Made by a program: the position numbers and the translations under genes. From Methanobacteriota archaeon (GTDB lineage Archaea > Halobacteriota > Methanosarcinia > Methanosarcinales > Methanosarcinaceae), in assembly GCA_030054735.1 (NCBI GenBank), contig JASGVX010000056.1:1-47560 (forward strand): a DNA stretch of 47,560 bases. The letters are read 5' to 3'. Under the pieces are notes generated by a model. It made no database searches, was not told the DNA's origin, and saw only the letters and a program-made list of their open reading frames with translations. Shown here one piece after another: positions 36,134 through 45,667 of this stretch. Numbering within the stretch: position 1 is the stretch's first letter; each line of letters begins with the position of its first letter.

Positions 36134-37075
36134 ATGGAGACCCAGAAAATATTAGTTACTGGTGGAGCAGGTTTCATCGGTACAAATCTTGTCAATGAAT
36201 TAAAAAGCAGAGGTCATGAAGTAGTTGCTGCTGACCTCTATAATACTAGACGTGATAATTATATTAGAGCTGATGTTAGAAACTACAGGCAGATTGAAAG
36301 AATTTTCGAACAATCCAAGTTTGATTATGTATATCACCTGGCTGCTGAATATGGCCGATGGAACGGAGAGGACTACTACGAAAATCTCTGGCAGACCAAT
36401 GTGATCGGTACCAAAAATATGCTCCGGCTTCAGGAGAAACTTAAGTTCCGTATGATTTTCTTTTCCAGTGCAGAAGTATATGGTGATTATGACGGGATTA
36501 TGACAGAAGATGTGATGGAAAATAACCCTATTAAAGACACCTATCAGATGAATGACTATGCCATCACTAAATGGGCTGGAGAGCTTATGTGTATGAACTC
36601 GGCAAAAATGTTTGGGACAGAAACTGTAAGGGTCCGTCCCGTAAACTGTTACGGCCCCTATGAGCATTACACGCCATACAGAGGTTTCATTCCAAAGTTC
36701 ATCTATCTCGCTCTTAATGATAAACCATATAAAGTATTCAAAGGTCACAAAAGAATAATCGACTTTGTTGAAGATTCCTGTCGTACCTGGGCGAACATTG
36801 TCGATAACTTTATTCCCGGCGAAGCCTACAATGTGGCAGGAAAACCCGAATGGGAGAAGGATATTAAGGAGTACTCTGACCTTGTTCTGAAAGCTGTAGG
36901 TATAGATGACTCTAATGTCAGTTATGAAGAAGCAGAAGCATTTACAACGAAAGTAAAAACTATTGATTGTTCTAAAGCTATCAGGGACCTCAAACACAAT
37001 CCTAAAGTCTCTCCCAAAGAAGGAATAAAAAGAACAGTCGAATGGATGAGGGACTACTACAGAATTGGTGAATAA
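36134..37075 (+). CDS. NAD-dependent sugar epimerase/dehydratase
   Basis: This 313-residue extended SDR has LVTGGAGFIGTN (NAD loop), the FFSSAEVYGD strand, and YAITKWAGE (catalytic Tyr/Lys). RPVNCYGPYEHYTPYRGFIP lies in the substrate domain. The family covers nucleotide-sugar 4-epimerases and 4,6-dehydratases, and the substrate is not determinable here. The open frame extends to 36056, overlapping wecB, but the ATG at 36134 has GAGG 7 bases upstream and places the NAD motif at the usual distance. One base separates its stop from the start of the next SDR gene, so the two are co-translated. Confidence 0.88.
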   Translation: METQKILVTGGAGFIGTNLVNELKSRGHEVVAADLYNTRRDNYIRADVRNYRQIERIFEQSKFDYVYHLAAEYGRWNGEDYYENLWQTNVIGTKNMLRLQEKLKFRMIFFSSAEVYGDYDGIMTEDVMENNPIKDTYQMNDYAITKWAGELMCMNSAKMFGTETVRVRPVNCYGPYEHYTPYRGFIPKFIYLALNDKPYKVFKGHKRIIDFVEDSCRTWANIVDNFIPGEAYNVAGKPEWEKDIKEYSDLVLKAVGIDDSNVSYEEAEAFTTKVKTIDCSKAIRDLKHNPKVSPKEGIKRTVEWMRDYYRIGE

Positions 37076-37076
37076 A

Positions 37077-38075
37077 ATGAGAGACTATACAGATGATTAT
37101 GAAGGGAAAACCATACTGGTTACCGGTGGGGCTGGTGCTATTGGTGGTAATCTCTGCCGAAAACTCTCTGAAATGGATGCAAAGAAAGTAGTTATATTAG
37201 ACGATCTGTCATCTTCTTACGAGTGGAACATACCGAAAGCAGATAATATTTCTTTTGTTGAAGGCAGCATCCTTAATGATGAAATGCTTAAGCGTGTTTT
37301 CAAGGAAAAGCCTGATTACGTTTTCCACCTCGCTGCCCATTTTGCAAACCAGAATTCTGTTGACAATCCAGAAAAAGACCTTATGATTAATGGAATCGGG
37401 ATTCTTAAAGTTCTTCAATATGCTCAACTTGTTGATGTAAAACGTTTTGTTTATTCTTCTTCCGGGTGTGGAGTATACGGCCTTGATTCCAAAATGCCGT
37501 TTGAAGAACATGATATCTCGATAAGTCTTCACACACCTTACCAGGTAACTAAACTCCTTGGTGAACTCTATACTAATTACTTCCATAACCTCTATAATAT
37601 GCCAATTGCAAATGCCCGCTTCTTTAACTCTTATGGACCAGGAGAGGTTCCAGGAAAATATAGAAACGTAATTCCTAACTTTTTCTACTGGGCAATGAAA
37701 GAAACTCCACTTCCAATTACGGGTGAAGGGACGGAAACAAGAGATTGGACTTACGTTGGTGATATTGTTAATGGTCTTGTTGCCATGGGTATAGAAGAAG
37801 AGGCTATTGGCGAAGCTTTTAACCTTGGTTCAGGAACTGAGCATCAGGTTATTGAAATGGCAACTATCGTGAACAGATTAACAAGTAACGAGGCATCAGT
37901 TGTCTTTAAAGAACGCAGAGACTGGGACGTAAAAACAAAGCTTCTTTCCTGCGTTGATAAAGCGAACAGGGTACTTGGCTATAAACCTCAGATGAAATTT
38001 GAGGATGGCCTGAAAAACGTACATAACTGGTTTGAAGAAAACTGGGAAAATATTGAGAAAAGTGCCGAATTCTGA
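37077..38075 (+). CDS. NAD-dependent sugar epimerase/dehydratase
   Basis: This second extended SDR (332 residues) has ILVTGGAGAIGGN, SSSGCGVYG, YQVTKLLGE with catalytic Tyr and Lys, NARFFNSYGPGEVPG, and TRDWTYVGDIV. It is distinct from the neighbour at 36134, with low overall similarity, so the two probably act on different steps in making one activated sugar. The ATG at 37077 follows the previous stop by one base, with GGTG in the preceding codons as the ribosome-binding site; a TTG at 37065 also lies in frame. A UDP-GlcNAc/UDP-glucose-type substrate is likely from the family, but not proven. Confidence 0.88.
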   Translation: MRDYTDDYEGKTILVTGGAGAIGGNLCRKLSEMDAKKVVILDDLSSSYEWNIPKADNISFVEGSILNDEMLKRVFKEKPDYVFHLAAHFANQNSVDNPEKDLMINGIGILKVLQYAQLVDVKRFVYSSSGCGVYGLDSKMPFEEHDISISLHTPYQVTKLLGELYTNYFHNLYNMPIANARFFNSYGPGEVPGKYRNVIPNFFYWAMKETPLPITGEGTETRDWTYVGDIVNGLVAMGIEEEAIGEAFNLGSGTEHQVIEMATIVNRLTSNEASVVFKERRDWDVKTKLLSCVDKANRVLGYKPQMKFEDGLKNVHNWFEENWENIEKSAEF

Positions 38076-38086
38076 TGTGATGCTGA

Positions 38087-39268
38087 ATGAACATTTTATT
38101 GCTCCAGGAGACTGATTGGATTAAAAGAGGGCCTCACCAGCAGCACCATTTAATGGATAGAATGGCGTTGAGAGGACACCAAATAAGAGTAATTGATTAC
38201 GAATATCTCTGGAAAGAAGATAAAGAAAGAAAAGTGCTTACTGGTCGGGAGGAAATCAAAGGAGCATACAAAATATTCAAAGAAGCTAACATCACTCTAA
38301 TAAGGCCGGGGATGATCAAAGTCCCATTTCTTGATATGGCATCAATCCTTTATTTTCATGCGAAAGAGATCAAAAGGCAGATTCAGGAATTTAAGCCGGA
38401 CGTAATAATTGCATTTGGTATCCTTAATGCATATATTGGTATGCAACAGGCTAAAAAACATGATATTCCTTTTGTGTACTATCTTATAGATCATTTACAT
38501 AAACTGCTTCCGAACGAACTTACAAGGAAAACTGCAGAGCAATTCGAAAAACAGACCCTCAAAGATGCGGATAAGATCTTTGTTATTAATAAAGGGTTAA
38601 AAGATTATGCTGTTGAAATGGGTGGAGATATAAATAAGGTATCTATAATCCCAGCAGGTGTGGATCTCGAAAAATTCAATCCTCAAGTAGATGGGTCGTC
38701 TATCAGAGAAAAATATGGAATTAAAAAAGATGATCTCTTATTGTTCTTCATGGGATGGATATACGACTTCTCAGGCATGAAGGAAGTTGCAGAAAGCCTT
38801 TGTAACACTAATAATGAAAAAATTAAACTAATGATAGTCGGTGATGGGGATCTTTATAAGCCGTTACTTAAAATGAGGTCTGAACAACATCTTGAGGATA
38901 AATTAATACTAACAGGTAAAATCCCATTCGAAGAAGTTCCTCAACACGTTGCTGCTGCTGATATATGTCTTTTGCCAGCTTACAAAAATGAAATCATGAT
39001 GAATATCGTTCCTATTAAGATATATGAATATATGGCTATGGGAAAGCCGGTTATAGCCACAAACCTTCCTGGTATTCAAAAAGAGTTTGGGTCGGATAGT
39101 GGAATTAATTATATTGAAAACTCAGATGACACGCTCGAAAAAGCAGCCTGGCTTTGCAAGAATAATATAATGGATGTTGAAGGTGAAAAAGCATATTCTT
39201 ATGTTCATGATTTAAGTTGGGATAATATTACTGGTCAGTTTGAAGATCTACTAAGTGCGAAGGAATAA
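38087..39268 (+). CDS. GT4-family glycosyltransferase
   Basis: This 393-residue GT-B fold enzyme has an N-terminal acceptor domain (WIKRGPHQQHHLMDRMALRG) and a C-terminal donor domain: VSIIPAGVDLEKFNP, then LFFMGWIYDFSGMKEVAE, GDGDLYKPLL, and KIYEYMAMGKPVIATNLPG. The last carries the Glu of the EX7E-type motif region. It likely adds one sugar to a lipid-linked glycan in the cytoplasm. It begins 11 bases after the upstream SDR gene and is followed 2 bases later by the chimeric methyltransferase-like gene. The N-terminal GPHQQHH stretch is typical of a subgroup whose acceptor is unknown. Confidence 0.87.
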   Translation: MNILLLQETDWIKRGPHQQHHLMDRMALRGHQIRVIDYEYLWKEDKERKVLTGREEIKGAYKIFKEANITLIRPGMIKVPFLDMASILYFHAKEIKRQIQEFKPDVIIAFGILNAYIGMQQAKKHDIPFVYYLIDHLHKLLPNELTRKTAEQFEKQTLKDADKIFVINKGLKDYAVEMGGDINKVSIIPAGVDLEKFNPQVDGSSIREKYGIKKDDLLLFFMGWIYDFSGMKEVAESLCNTNNEKIKLMIVGDGDLYKPLLKMRSEQHLEDKLILTGKIPFEEVPQHVAAADICLLPAYKNEIMMNIVPIKIYEYMAMGKPVIATNLPGIQKEFGSDSGINYIENSDDTLEKAAWLCKNNIMDVEGEKAYSYVHDLSWDNITGQFEDLLSAKE

Positions 39269-39270
39269 TT

Positions 39271-39852
39271 ATGATAAATAACGAAAAATTTCTGGCTCGA
39301 TTTAGGAGTTATGGAATTGAATCATTGAAGCTTTTTGGATATCATACTTCAAGAAGTAGGGAGTATGATTTCATAATGAACAACGTATCTCAAAACAAAT
39401 CTGTGATTTTGGATATGGGGTCTGTAGGTTCTCTTCTTCCACTTAAATTAGCCAAAAAAGGGCATAAAGTCTATACTGTTGACACAAGAGAATACCATGA
39501 AAAACATCCACTCATTACTAGTATAAATAATGATATTAATGGCATTGATTCCCCTGAAATTCATGCTGATGAGATCACCTGCGTATCTAAATTAGAGCAT
39601 ATAGGAGTGTTAGCTTATGGAGCCTGTATAGTTTCACAGCCATATAAATGGATTAAAGAGTGGTTTGAGGTTGTAAAAGAGCTTATTGTAGTCAATAGTG
39701 AAGATGAAGCTGTAGAAACTTATGAATGGTTATTGTCCTCAGATGAAGAAAGGCTGAAAATTGGTGAGAGGGATAGGCAGAGGATTTTAAAACAGCATAC
39801 TTTCAGGCATAGTGCTGAAACTATTGTCTCAATGGCAGGTAGATTTAATTGA
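39271..39852 (+). CDS. Chimera: methyltransferase-like N terminus joined to a CgeB-type glycosyltransferase C terminus
   Basis: Residues 1 to about 117 look like the first part of a class I SAM methyltransferase: a strand-and-loop VILDMGSVGSLLPLKLAKKG, then ADEITCVSKLEHIGVLAYG. That last stretch is the usual post-IV region just before the catalytic half. From about 117 the sequence changes to the C-terminal end of CgeB/DUF3880-like glycosyltransferases (ACIVSQPYKWIKEWFE, VVNSEDEAVETYEWLLSSDE, HTFRHSAETI). Both parents appear incomplete: the methyltransferase lacks its C-terminal half and the glycosyltransferase lacks its N-terminal domains. The likely origin is an in-frame deletion fusing adjacent genes. 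The SAM-loop glycines are also reduced. It is co-translated with the next gene by a TTGA overlap. Confidence 0.7.
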   Translation: MINNEKFLARFRSYGIESLKLFGYHTSRSREYDFIMNNVSQNKSVILDMGSVGSLLPLKLAKKGHKVYTVDTREYHEKHPLITSINNDINGIDSPEIHADEITCVSKLEHIGVLAYGACIVSQPYKWIKEWFEVVKELIVVNSEDEAVETYEWLLSSDEERLKIGERDRQRILKQHTFRHSAETIVSMAGRFN

Positions 39853-40976
39853 ATATATTATATTTTCATCCTCATTTTACTTATCCTGGAGGAGCAGGAA
39901 AATTTGTACTAGAAACGGGTGAAAGGCTTGCAAAAATGGGGCATAATGTAACAATTTTAGCACAAAGTGGTGATCCTGAGATAATAAAAAATTACTCTAG
40001 CATTAAATTCAAATTTATTGGAGGCCCACTTCCAAATACGATTTCTCATTGGGTTCAATTTCCCTTATTGATGAAACGGGTATTTGAAGCTACGAAATAT
40101 ATGGACATTGATGTAATTTTTCCTCAAGTGTTTCCCGCAAACTACTGGGGATTTTTATTTAAAAAAAAATACTCTGGTATTCCATGCGTTTGGTTCTGCC
40201 ACGAACCGAGCGCTTTTGTCCATAATTATGAGGTTATTTATGGACTAAATGAACCTATGAAAACTTTAGCTTTAGTCTCAAATCCTATAATGAAACAGAT
40301 TGATAAATTTCTTATGAATTCTTCTGATAAAATTTTAACAAATAGTCTATTTTCTTCTCATAATATAAAAAGAGTATACAATAGAGATTCAATCGTAATA
40401 TACCCTGGTGTAGACATTTCTAAGTTTAAACCAGTAGAAAGAAAAGAAAACTATATATTTTCTATTGGGAGATTAACAAAATTTAAAAGAATGGATTTGC
40501 TTCTAAAATCAATGGTACATTTGAAAGATAAAAATTTGCATCTCTACATTGGTGGCGATGGGGAAGAGAAAAATAATTTAATTTTAATGTCTAAAGAACT
40601 TGGAATCTCTGATAGTGTCACCTTTCTTGGGAAAATTCCCGAATCTCAGCTGAATTCTTACTATTCTAAAGCAAAGGCTGTTATTTTTCCTACCATTGGA
40701 GAACCTTTTGGTATTGTGCCAATCGAAGCAATGGCTTCGGGAACTCCTGTAATAGCAGGTATATGTGGCGGAGTTGTTGAATCTGTAAAAGATGGTGTAA
40801 CTGGTTATTTAGTAGATCCAACAGATACAGAAAGTTTAGTTCTGAAGATTAATGACCTGATTACAAATCCTGATTTATGTAGCCAAATGTCTAATAATTC
40901 GAGAGCACATATTGAAAAAAATTTTACATGGGACATAACCGCAAAAAAGATCCATGAATTCTTTTATTCTCTGTGA
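39849..40976 (+). CDS. GT4-family glycosyltransferase
   Basis: This 375-residue GT-B enzyme has an N-terminal FHPHFTYPGGAGKFVLETGE acceptor domain and the family motifs IVIYPGVDISKFKP, FSIGRLTKFKRMDLLLKSM, GGDGEEKNNL and FLGKIPESQL. GEPFGIVPIEAMASGTPVIA contains the EX7E donor-binding glutamates. The TTG start overlaps the previous stop (TTGA), a standard coupled arrangement. Downstream, another GT4 gene follows within 15 bases. It acts on a lipid-linked or nascent glycan at the cytoplasmic membrane; the sugar is unknown. Confidence 0.9.
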   Translation: MNILYFHPHFTYPGGAGKFVLETGERLAKMGHNVTILAQSGDPEIIKNYSSIKFKFIGGPLPNTISHWVQFPLLMKRVFEATKYMDIDVIFPQVFPANYWGFLFKKKYSGIPCVWFCHEPSAFVHNYEVIYGLNEPMKTLALVSNPIMKQIDKFLMNSSDKILTNSLFSSHNIKRVYNRDSIVIYPGVDISKFKPVERKENYIFSIGRLTKFKRMDLLLKSMVHLKDKNLHLYIGGDGEEKNNLILMSKELGISDSVTFLGKIPESQLNSYYSKAKAVIFPTIGEPFGIVPIEAMASGTPVIAGICGGVVESVKDGVTGYLVDPTDTESLVLKINDLITNPDLCSQMSNNSRAHIEKNFTWDITAKKIHEFFYSL

Positions 40977-40989
40977 AGAGTGAGAGTTA

Positions 40990-42159
40990 ATGAGAATAGC
41001 ATTTGTAACATTTGAATATCCTCCATTTATTATTGGTGGAGCAGGTGTATACGCTTTAAATATTACGCGTGAACTTGCGAAATTGGGACATCAAGTGGTT
41101 GTTTTTACTCCTGATAGTTCGGAAAATGCACCTGAATCTGATTTGTCCAATTTAATAATTCAAAAAGTATCGGTTAATAAAAAATTGCCATTTAAAGCCT
41201 TACAATTCTGGTTAAGACTCCCGTCTGAAATTAAAAAATTTGAAAAAAAGACACCATTTGATATCTTGCATTTTAATGGTATTTCATATTGGTTTTTAAA
41301 AAAGAGACTTTCAAAAGCAAAGCATATTGTTACAGTTCATCATTTGGTTAAAGATGCAATAATAAATAATAATTTAAGTTTTATTTCAAGGATGAAAGAC
41401 ATTAGTGGTGAAAACAGTTTTTTCATGTCTTTTCTTGAAAAAAAATGCATCAAATCTTCAGATAAATTAGTTGCTGTAAGTAACTTTACAAAAAATCAAA
41501 TTATTGACCTTTATAACGTCGATCCAGATAATATTGAAGTAATTTATAATGGAACAGATTTGAGTGGCTACTCATTTACTGAACATGAAATCATTAAAAC
41601 CAAAAAGCAGTTTGGAATTAATGAAAATCCAGTCATTCTTTTTGTAGGCAGAGTAGATGACCCGAGAAAGGGATTGGATCTCTTGCTAAAGGCTACAAAA
41701 AAAGTTTTAGAAAAAATGAATATAACTTTGTTAGTAGTGGGTAAAGGAGATCAGACTAAGGTAAGAGAATTTATCGATCATCTCGGAATCTCCAAGAATG
41801 TTATTTTTACAGGTTTTATTGACGAACATTATCTTAAAAAATGTTATTCTTTATGTTCTATATATGTTTGTCCTTCGAAGTTAGAGGGATTTGGTTTAAC
41901 TATAATTGAAGCAATGGCCGCTGAAAAACCAATTATTGCTACTAATGTTGGAGCGATACCTGAAATACTTCGCGGTTATGGTTATTTATTGAACTCAAAT
42001 GACGAGGAGAAGATGAGTGAAGCTATTGTAAGCATATTAAGTAGTTATAAACAGCCCATAAAGAAAAGTACACTCTATTCTAATGTTTATGAGTTTTCGT
42101 GGAAGAATAGCTCAAAGAAGTTGATTAAATTTTACCAGTTAGTGCAAGAAAATTGTTGA
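40990..42159 (+). CDS. GT4-family glycosyltransferase
   Basis: A third GT4 enzyme of the locus, 389 residues, with TFEYPPFIIGGAGVYALNIT at the N terminus. The donor-domain motifs are VIYNGTDLSGY, FVGRVDDPRKGLDLLLKA, VGKGDQTKVREF and FTGFIDEHYL. SKLEGFGLTIIEAMAAEKPI is complete, with both Glu of the EX7E motif. The sequence is AT-rich with many Asn and Lys codons, like its neighbours, in contrast to the first 20 kb of the window. It overlaps the next gene by a few bases. Confidence 0.9.
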   Translation: MRIAFVTFEYPPFIIGGAGVYALNITRELAKLGHQVVVFTPDSSENAPESDLSNLIIQKVSVNKKLPFKALQFWLRLPSEIKKFEKKTPFDILHFNGISYWFLKKRLSKAKHIVTVHHLVKDAIINNNLSFISRMKDISGENSFFMSFLEKKCIKSSDKLVAVSNFTKNQIIDLYNVDPDNIEVIYNGTDLSGYSFTEHEIIKTKKQFGINENPVILFVGRVDDPRKGLDLLLKATKKVLEKMNITLLVVGKGDQTKVREFIDHLGISKNVIFTGFIDEHYLKKCYSLCSIYVCPSKLEGFGLTIIEAMAAEKPIIATNVGAIPEILRGYGYLLNSNDEEKMSEAIVSILSSYKQPIKKSTLYSNVYEFSWKNSSKKLIKFYQLVQENC

Positions 42160-43781
42160 TAAAAATGCAAGGCCGTAAATTTCACTTTATACTGTTAATT
42201 TTCATGTCCTCTATTTTGGGATCTTTATTATTTATATCCACGAGAGTGGATTCTTTCTTTATCCCAAATAGCTGGAGTGCAGGAATTGATTGGGGTAGGT
42301 ATTATATCCTCAATTCTGGATTTATTTATAAACAAACTGAATTCTCTAAATTGACATGGCAATCTAATCTTATAGATTATGGTAGTGTAGATGTACTTCC
42401 TAATATTTATTTTGCAATAATAAATTTAATTACTGGAACAATTACTTTCCCTTTTGATTATCAATTTCATTTTATAAATCCTTGGCTTGGAACTGTATTT
42501 TTGCCCATATTAATAATTTATTGGTATTCCTTTTTATGCAAAAAAGAACAAAAAGTAATTGACTATCCTGATCTTTTTTTGATTTCTCTATTTAGTATGT
42601 TCCCATTAGGGTCTGTTTTATCCGTTTTAAGTGGTAACACTAATGGAAGTGGTATGTCGAGGATTATTTTCCTTTTAATTTTGATTCTGTTAATAATTAC
42701 ATTTGACGAGGAAAAAAAGAATCCAGAAAGAGTCTTCATTCTTATGATGCTTTTTTTTGTTTTATTTCTATCTTATCATACTTGGTCATACTATTTAGTT
42801 ATCTATCTCAGCGTTATTAGCATTTTAACATTCTCAAATAAAAATTATAGATATATGACTAGTTTATGCGCCTTTGGAATTATAGTTTTTTTGGCATTTT
42901 ATATTTATTACAGTACACAGAATTTTAATAAAACTATATATATAGTAAAACATATACCAAATATTCTTGATAATTTTATTTCTTTATCTAAAACCTCACT
43001 AATTAATCCTACGTATATTAATATTTACTCAGGAAGTCGTATCTATATATATGCTCGAATCTTAAATGCAATCTTAATTTTTGCCCTATGTATTGCTTAT
43101 TTATATGTAAACAGGATTCACATGAGGAAAAATTCAACTTCTTATGATAAAATGCTATTTTATATGTTTCTATCCCAAATTTTTGTAGGTTTTGGTTTGT
43201 TCATATGGGATGGATTTATGGGATTCTATTCGAGGATATTTGAATGTGCAGTATATTTGTCAATGTTGCTTTCTGCTTTTCTTCTAATAAAATGTACAGG
43301 AAAGTTAAAAAATTTTATCCGTTTAATCTTATTATGTGCAGTGTTTTTATCTATTACAACTTACTTGCATTATGTTGAACCTGTGGGTAGTTACGAAGAG
43401 TATAAAGGCATACAATTCACAGGTATTCATGTTCCCCCTACATCTTATATATTTTCAGATTTTAGAGGCACTTCTTTAATATATTTCAACCAGTCTGGGA
43501 TTGTGACGATTGACAGTGTGAATAATGATCCTCAGTTCACAAATGAAGTGTTAGAGAAGTGTTTTTATAATGTTTCCGATCCAGAAGTTATTCTGGATCA
43601 GAAAATGGGCTCAAGATATTACTTTTTCGCTTCATCTTCTCAATCGCAAAAAGGTCTTATGGATCCTTCTTTGATAGCTTTGAATCCAGCTTCTAGAGAT
43701 TTTCAATATAAATGGTCCAATTTGAAGAAATTTAATAAACTATATTCTTCTAGATATTTCGATTTATATAATAGAGTTTAA
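42153..43781 (+). CDS. Multi-pass membrane protein, GT-C-like
   Basis: The 542-residue protein has about ten to twelve membrane helices and a C-terminal soluble domain of about 120 residues, after residue about 415. An early outer loop (IPNSWSAGIDWGRYYILNSG) contains an acidic/aromatic cluster as in GT-C enzymes such as PMT or AglB relatives, but no full motif is recognised. It could be a lipid-sugar-dependent glycosyltransferase or a Wzy-like polymerase. The start is either TTG at 42153, overlapping the previous stop, or ATG at 42165. An AAGGAGGAG motif immediately follows its stop and belongs to the next gene. Confidence 0.65.
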   Translation: MLIKMQGRKFHFILLIFMSSILGSLLFISTRVDSFFIPNSWSAGIDWGRYYILNSGFIYKQTEFSKLTWQSNLIDYGSVDVLPNIYFAIINLITGTITFPFDYQFHFINPWLGTVFLPILIIYWYSFLCKKEQKVIDYPDLFLISLFSMFPLGSVLSVLSGNTNGSGMSRIIFLLILILLIITFDEEKKNPERVFILMMLFFVLFLSYHTWSYYLVIYLSVISILTFSNKNYRYMTSLCAFGIIVFLAFYIYYSTQNFNKTIYIVKHIPNILDNFISLSKTSLINPTYINIYSGSRIYIYARILNAILIFALCIAYLYVNRIHMRKNSTSYDKMLFYMFLSQIFVGFGLFIWDGFMGFYSRIFECAVYLSMLLSAFLLIKCTGKLKNFIRLILLCAVFLSITTYLHYVEPVGSYEEYKGIQFTGIHVPPTSYIFSDFRGTSLIYFNQSGIVTIDSVNNDPQFTNEVLEKCFYNVSDPEVILDQKMGSRYYFFASSSQSQKGLMDPSLIALNPASRDFQYKWSNLKKFNKLYSSRYFDLYNRV

Positions 43782-43795
43782 AGGAGGAGTTTAAA

Positions 43796-45340
43796 ATAGG
43801 ACATAATGAAAAACTGGTTACAGAGGCAGAATTTAAGTCCGTATTCTCTCATAAAATAGTATATAAGTTATTATCTTCGGATATTTCACTATATCCACTT
43901 GTATACTATTTTATGAATTATTTTCTTTATAATAAATCTTACGAAAAAGTAGAAGATTATGATCAATTATTATATAATAGTCAAAACTTCAAATTTAAAA
44001 GCATTACTTCTATTTTATATAATATCAGTTTTTTATTAAAACATTCTCTTAATAATATTATCAAAAGCTTCAATCAATTGGACATTCTTTTTATTTCTCG
44101 GACTCGAGTTTTAACAACTAATTTTGCTGGAAGAAATATAAAAGGTGACTATTTGTTTGGTAATATTATAAACTCTTTAATAAATGAATATTCGATATCT
44201 AATATTCTTCTTGTTAGTACAGACTTTGGTCCTACCTCTGATACAGACAACTACAAAACCCAAAGTTTATTCGAGTATGTTACGTTTTATACTCTTGTAA
44301 AATCTTTTGTAAAATGGACTAAAATTTATTGTATATGGATGTTGAACAAAAAAGAAATACAACGTCACTTATCTAAAACAGGATGTGTTCATTTTTCTTT
44401 ATTGTTTAATCATTTTTTTAGTTTTAATGCCCTTTTTTCTTGTATCTTATCAGATTATTGTTTTGAAAATATTCTATATTCTTTTGCTCCTAAAGTAATT
44501 GTTGCAAATGATGATGTTATGCGTCTAAAGCCAAATGCCTCTCTAAATACAAAATTTATTATTATGCAATCTGCATTAATAAGTCCTATTAGAGAACAGT
44601 TTATTAGGATGTTCATCAATATTTTCTCTTTGTTTAAATATAAAGTAGATTCTTTTTTGGTAGTGGGTGAAAAATTTTACAAAGCAAAAATGATAGCTGA
44701 AGATTCTAAAAAATTAATTATAACAGGCCAACCGAGGTATGACGTGCTTTTTTCTATGAATAAAATTTACAATAAACAACTATTTATAAAAAAATATAAT
44801 ATTGACCCTTCTCATAAGCTTGTACTTTGGACAACTCAATGTCATGGAATGAGTATCGATGAAAATAAGCGAAATCTGGAGACCGTGTTTGATAATTGCA
44901 AGTTACTAAATAATATTACACTAATTATAAAGCAACATCCAGATGAGAATTTGATTTATACCAAAATAATATATGAATACATTAATAAATACAATATAAA
45001 TGTATTTTTCCCTCAAAGAGACTTTGATATTTATGAATTATTATTTACTTGTGACTTATTAATTACAAAAAATTCTACAACTGCAATGGAATTTATAGCT
45101 CTTGGAAAACCCGTAATTGTCCTAAATTTAAGTGAAGAGCCAGATATTATAGATTACGTGGATGAGGGTGTAGCAGTTGGAGTTTATGATAAATTGTCAT
45201 TCAAAATTGCGGTTGAACAATTATTAAAGGATGATACGAGATTGGCAAAAAATAGAGAGTCCTATATAAGGAATAATATTTATAAAATAGATGGCAAAGC
45301 CACCAAAAGAGTCACACAAATTATATTAGGCATGTTATAA
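43796..45340 (+). CDS. GT-B polysaccharide transferase-like protein with apparent ATA start
   Basis: The C-terminal half resembles CDP-glycerol-type or surface-polysaccharide GT-B transferases (LVLWTTQCHGM, LIIKQHPDEN, LLITKNSTTAMEFIALGKPV). The first ATG of the frame is at 43913, with no ribosome-binding site. Upstream, the same frame stays open to 43775 and reads a natural-looking sequence (GHNEKLVTEAEFKSVFSHK). A perfect AAGGAGGAG lies at 43781-43789, placing its best start at ATA 43796, 6 bases away; no ATG, GTG or TTG exists in that stretch. I therefore annotate an ATA start (514 residues). The alternatives are a mutated ATG, or a 475-residue protein from 43913. Neighbours are glycan genes. 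Confidence 0.65.
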   Translation: MGHNEKLVTEAEFKSVFSHKIVYKLLSSDISLYPLVYYFMNYFLYNKSYEKVEDYDQLLYNSQNFKFKSITSILYNISFLLKHSLNNIIKSFNQLDILFISRTRVLTTNFAGRNIKGDYLFGNIINSLINEYSISNILLVSTDFGPTSDTDNYKTQSLFEYVTFYTLVKSFVKWTKIYCIWMLNKKEIQRHLSKTGCVHFSLLFNHFFSFNALFSCILSDYCFENILYSFAPKVIVANDDVMRLKPNASLNTKFIIMQSALISPIREQFIRMFINIFSLFKYKVDSFLVVGEKFYKAKMIAEDSKKLIITGQPRYDVLFSMNKIYNKQLFIKKYNIDPSHKLVLWTTQCHGMSIDENKRNLETVFDNCKLLNNITLIIKQHPDENLIYTKIIYEYINKYNINVFFPQRDFDIYELLFTCDLLITKNSTTAMEFIALGKPVIVLNLSEEPDIIDYVDEGVAVGVYDKLSFKIAVEQLLKDDTRLAKNRESYIRNNIYKIDGKATKRVTQIILGML

Positions 45341-45667
45341 TCTAAAAGATAAAGAGTTGATCCCAAGATTTAAAGTTGTTTCTACGAATTGTTCAAATTA
45401 TCAACCGGTTTTTGATCTCAGGAGTTTATCTTACAACTCATGACGCTAAGAATTGCCATGGTCGATGGATAATTAGGATTATATTTTTTGAAAAAATCAC
45501 TAGAAAAATGAGGTCGTGTCCATGAGTTATTGATCTATTCCAAAAAAAGGATTACAACTCCCGTATTTGAGATAAATTTAGAGAGTTTCTTATGCTTGCG
45601 GTTTTCAATAACTCATGCCCATTACCAAAAATGATTTTATGAGTATATAACAAGGATCCGATGAAAA
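45341..45667. other. Gap before the flippase gene
   Basis: This 327-bp gap contains an inverted repeat (CATGAGTTATTGA at 45521-45533 and its complement at 45605-45617) and ends in an AAGGAT motif about 10 bases before the flippase ATG. No gene was recognised. Confidence 0.5.
45521..45617. repeat. Perfect 13-bp inverted repeat, 97-bp span
   Basis: CATGAGTTATTGA (45521-45533) is exactly complementary to TCAATAACTCATG (45605-45617). It may be a hairpin or the ends of a very small element within the glycan locus. Confidence 0.55.
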
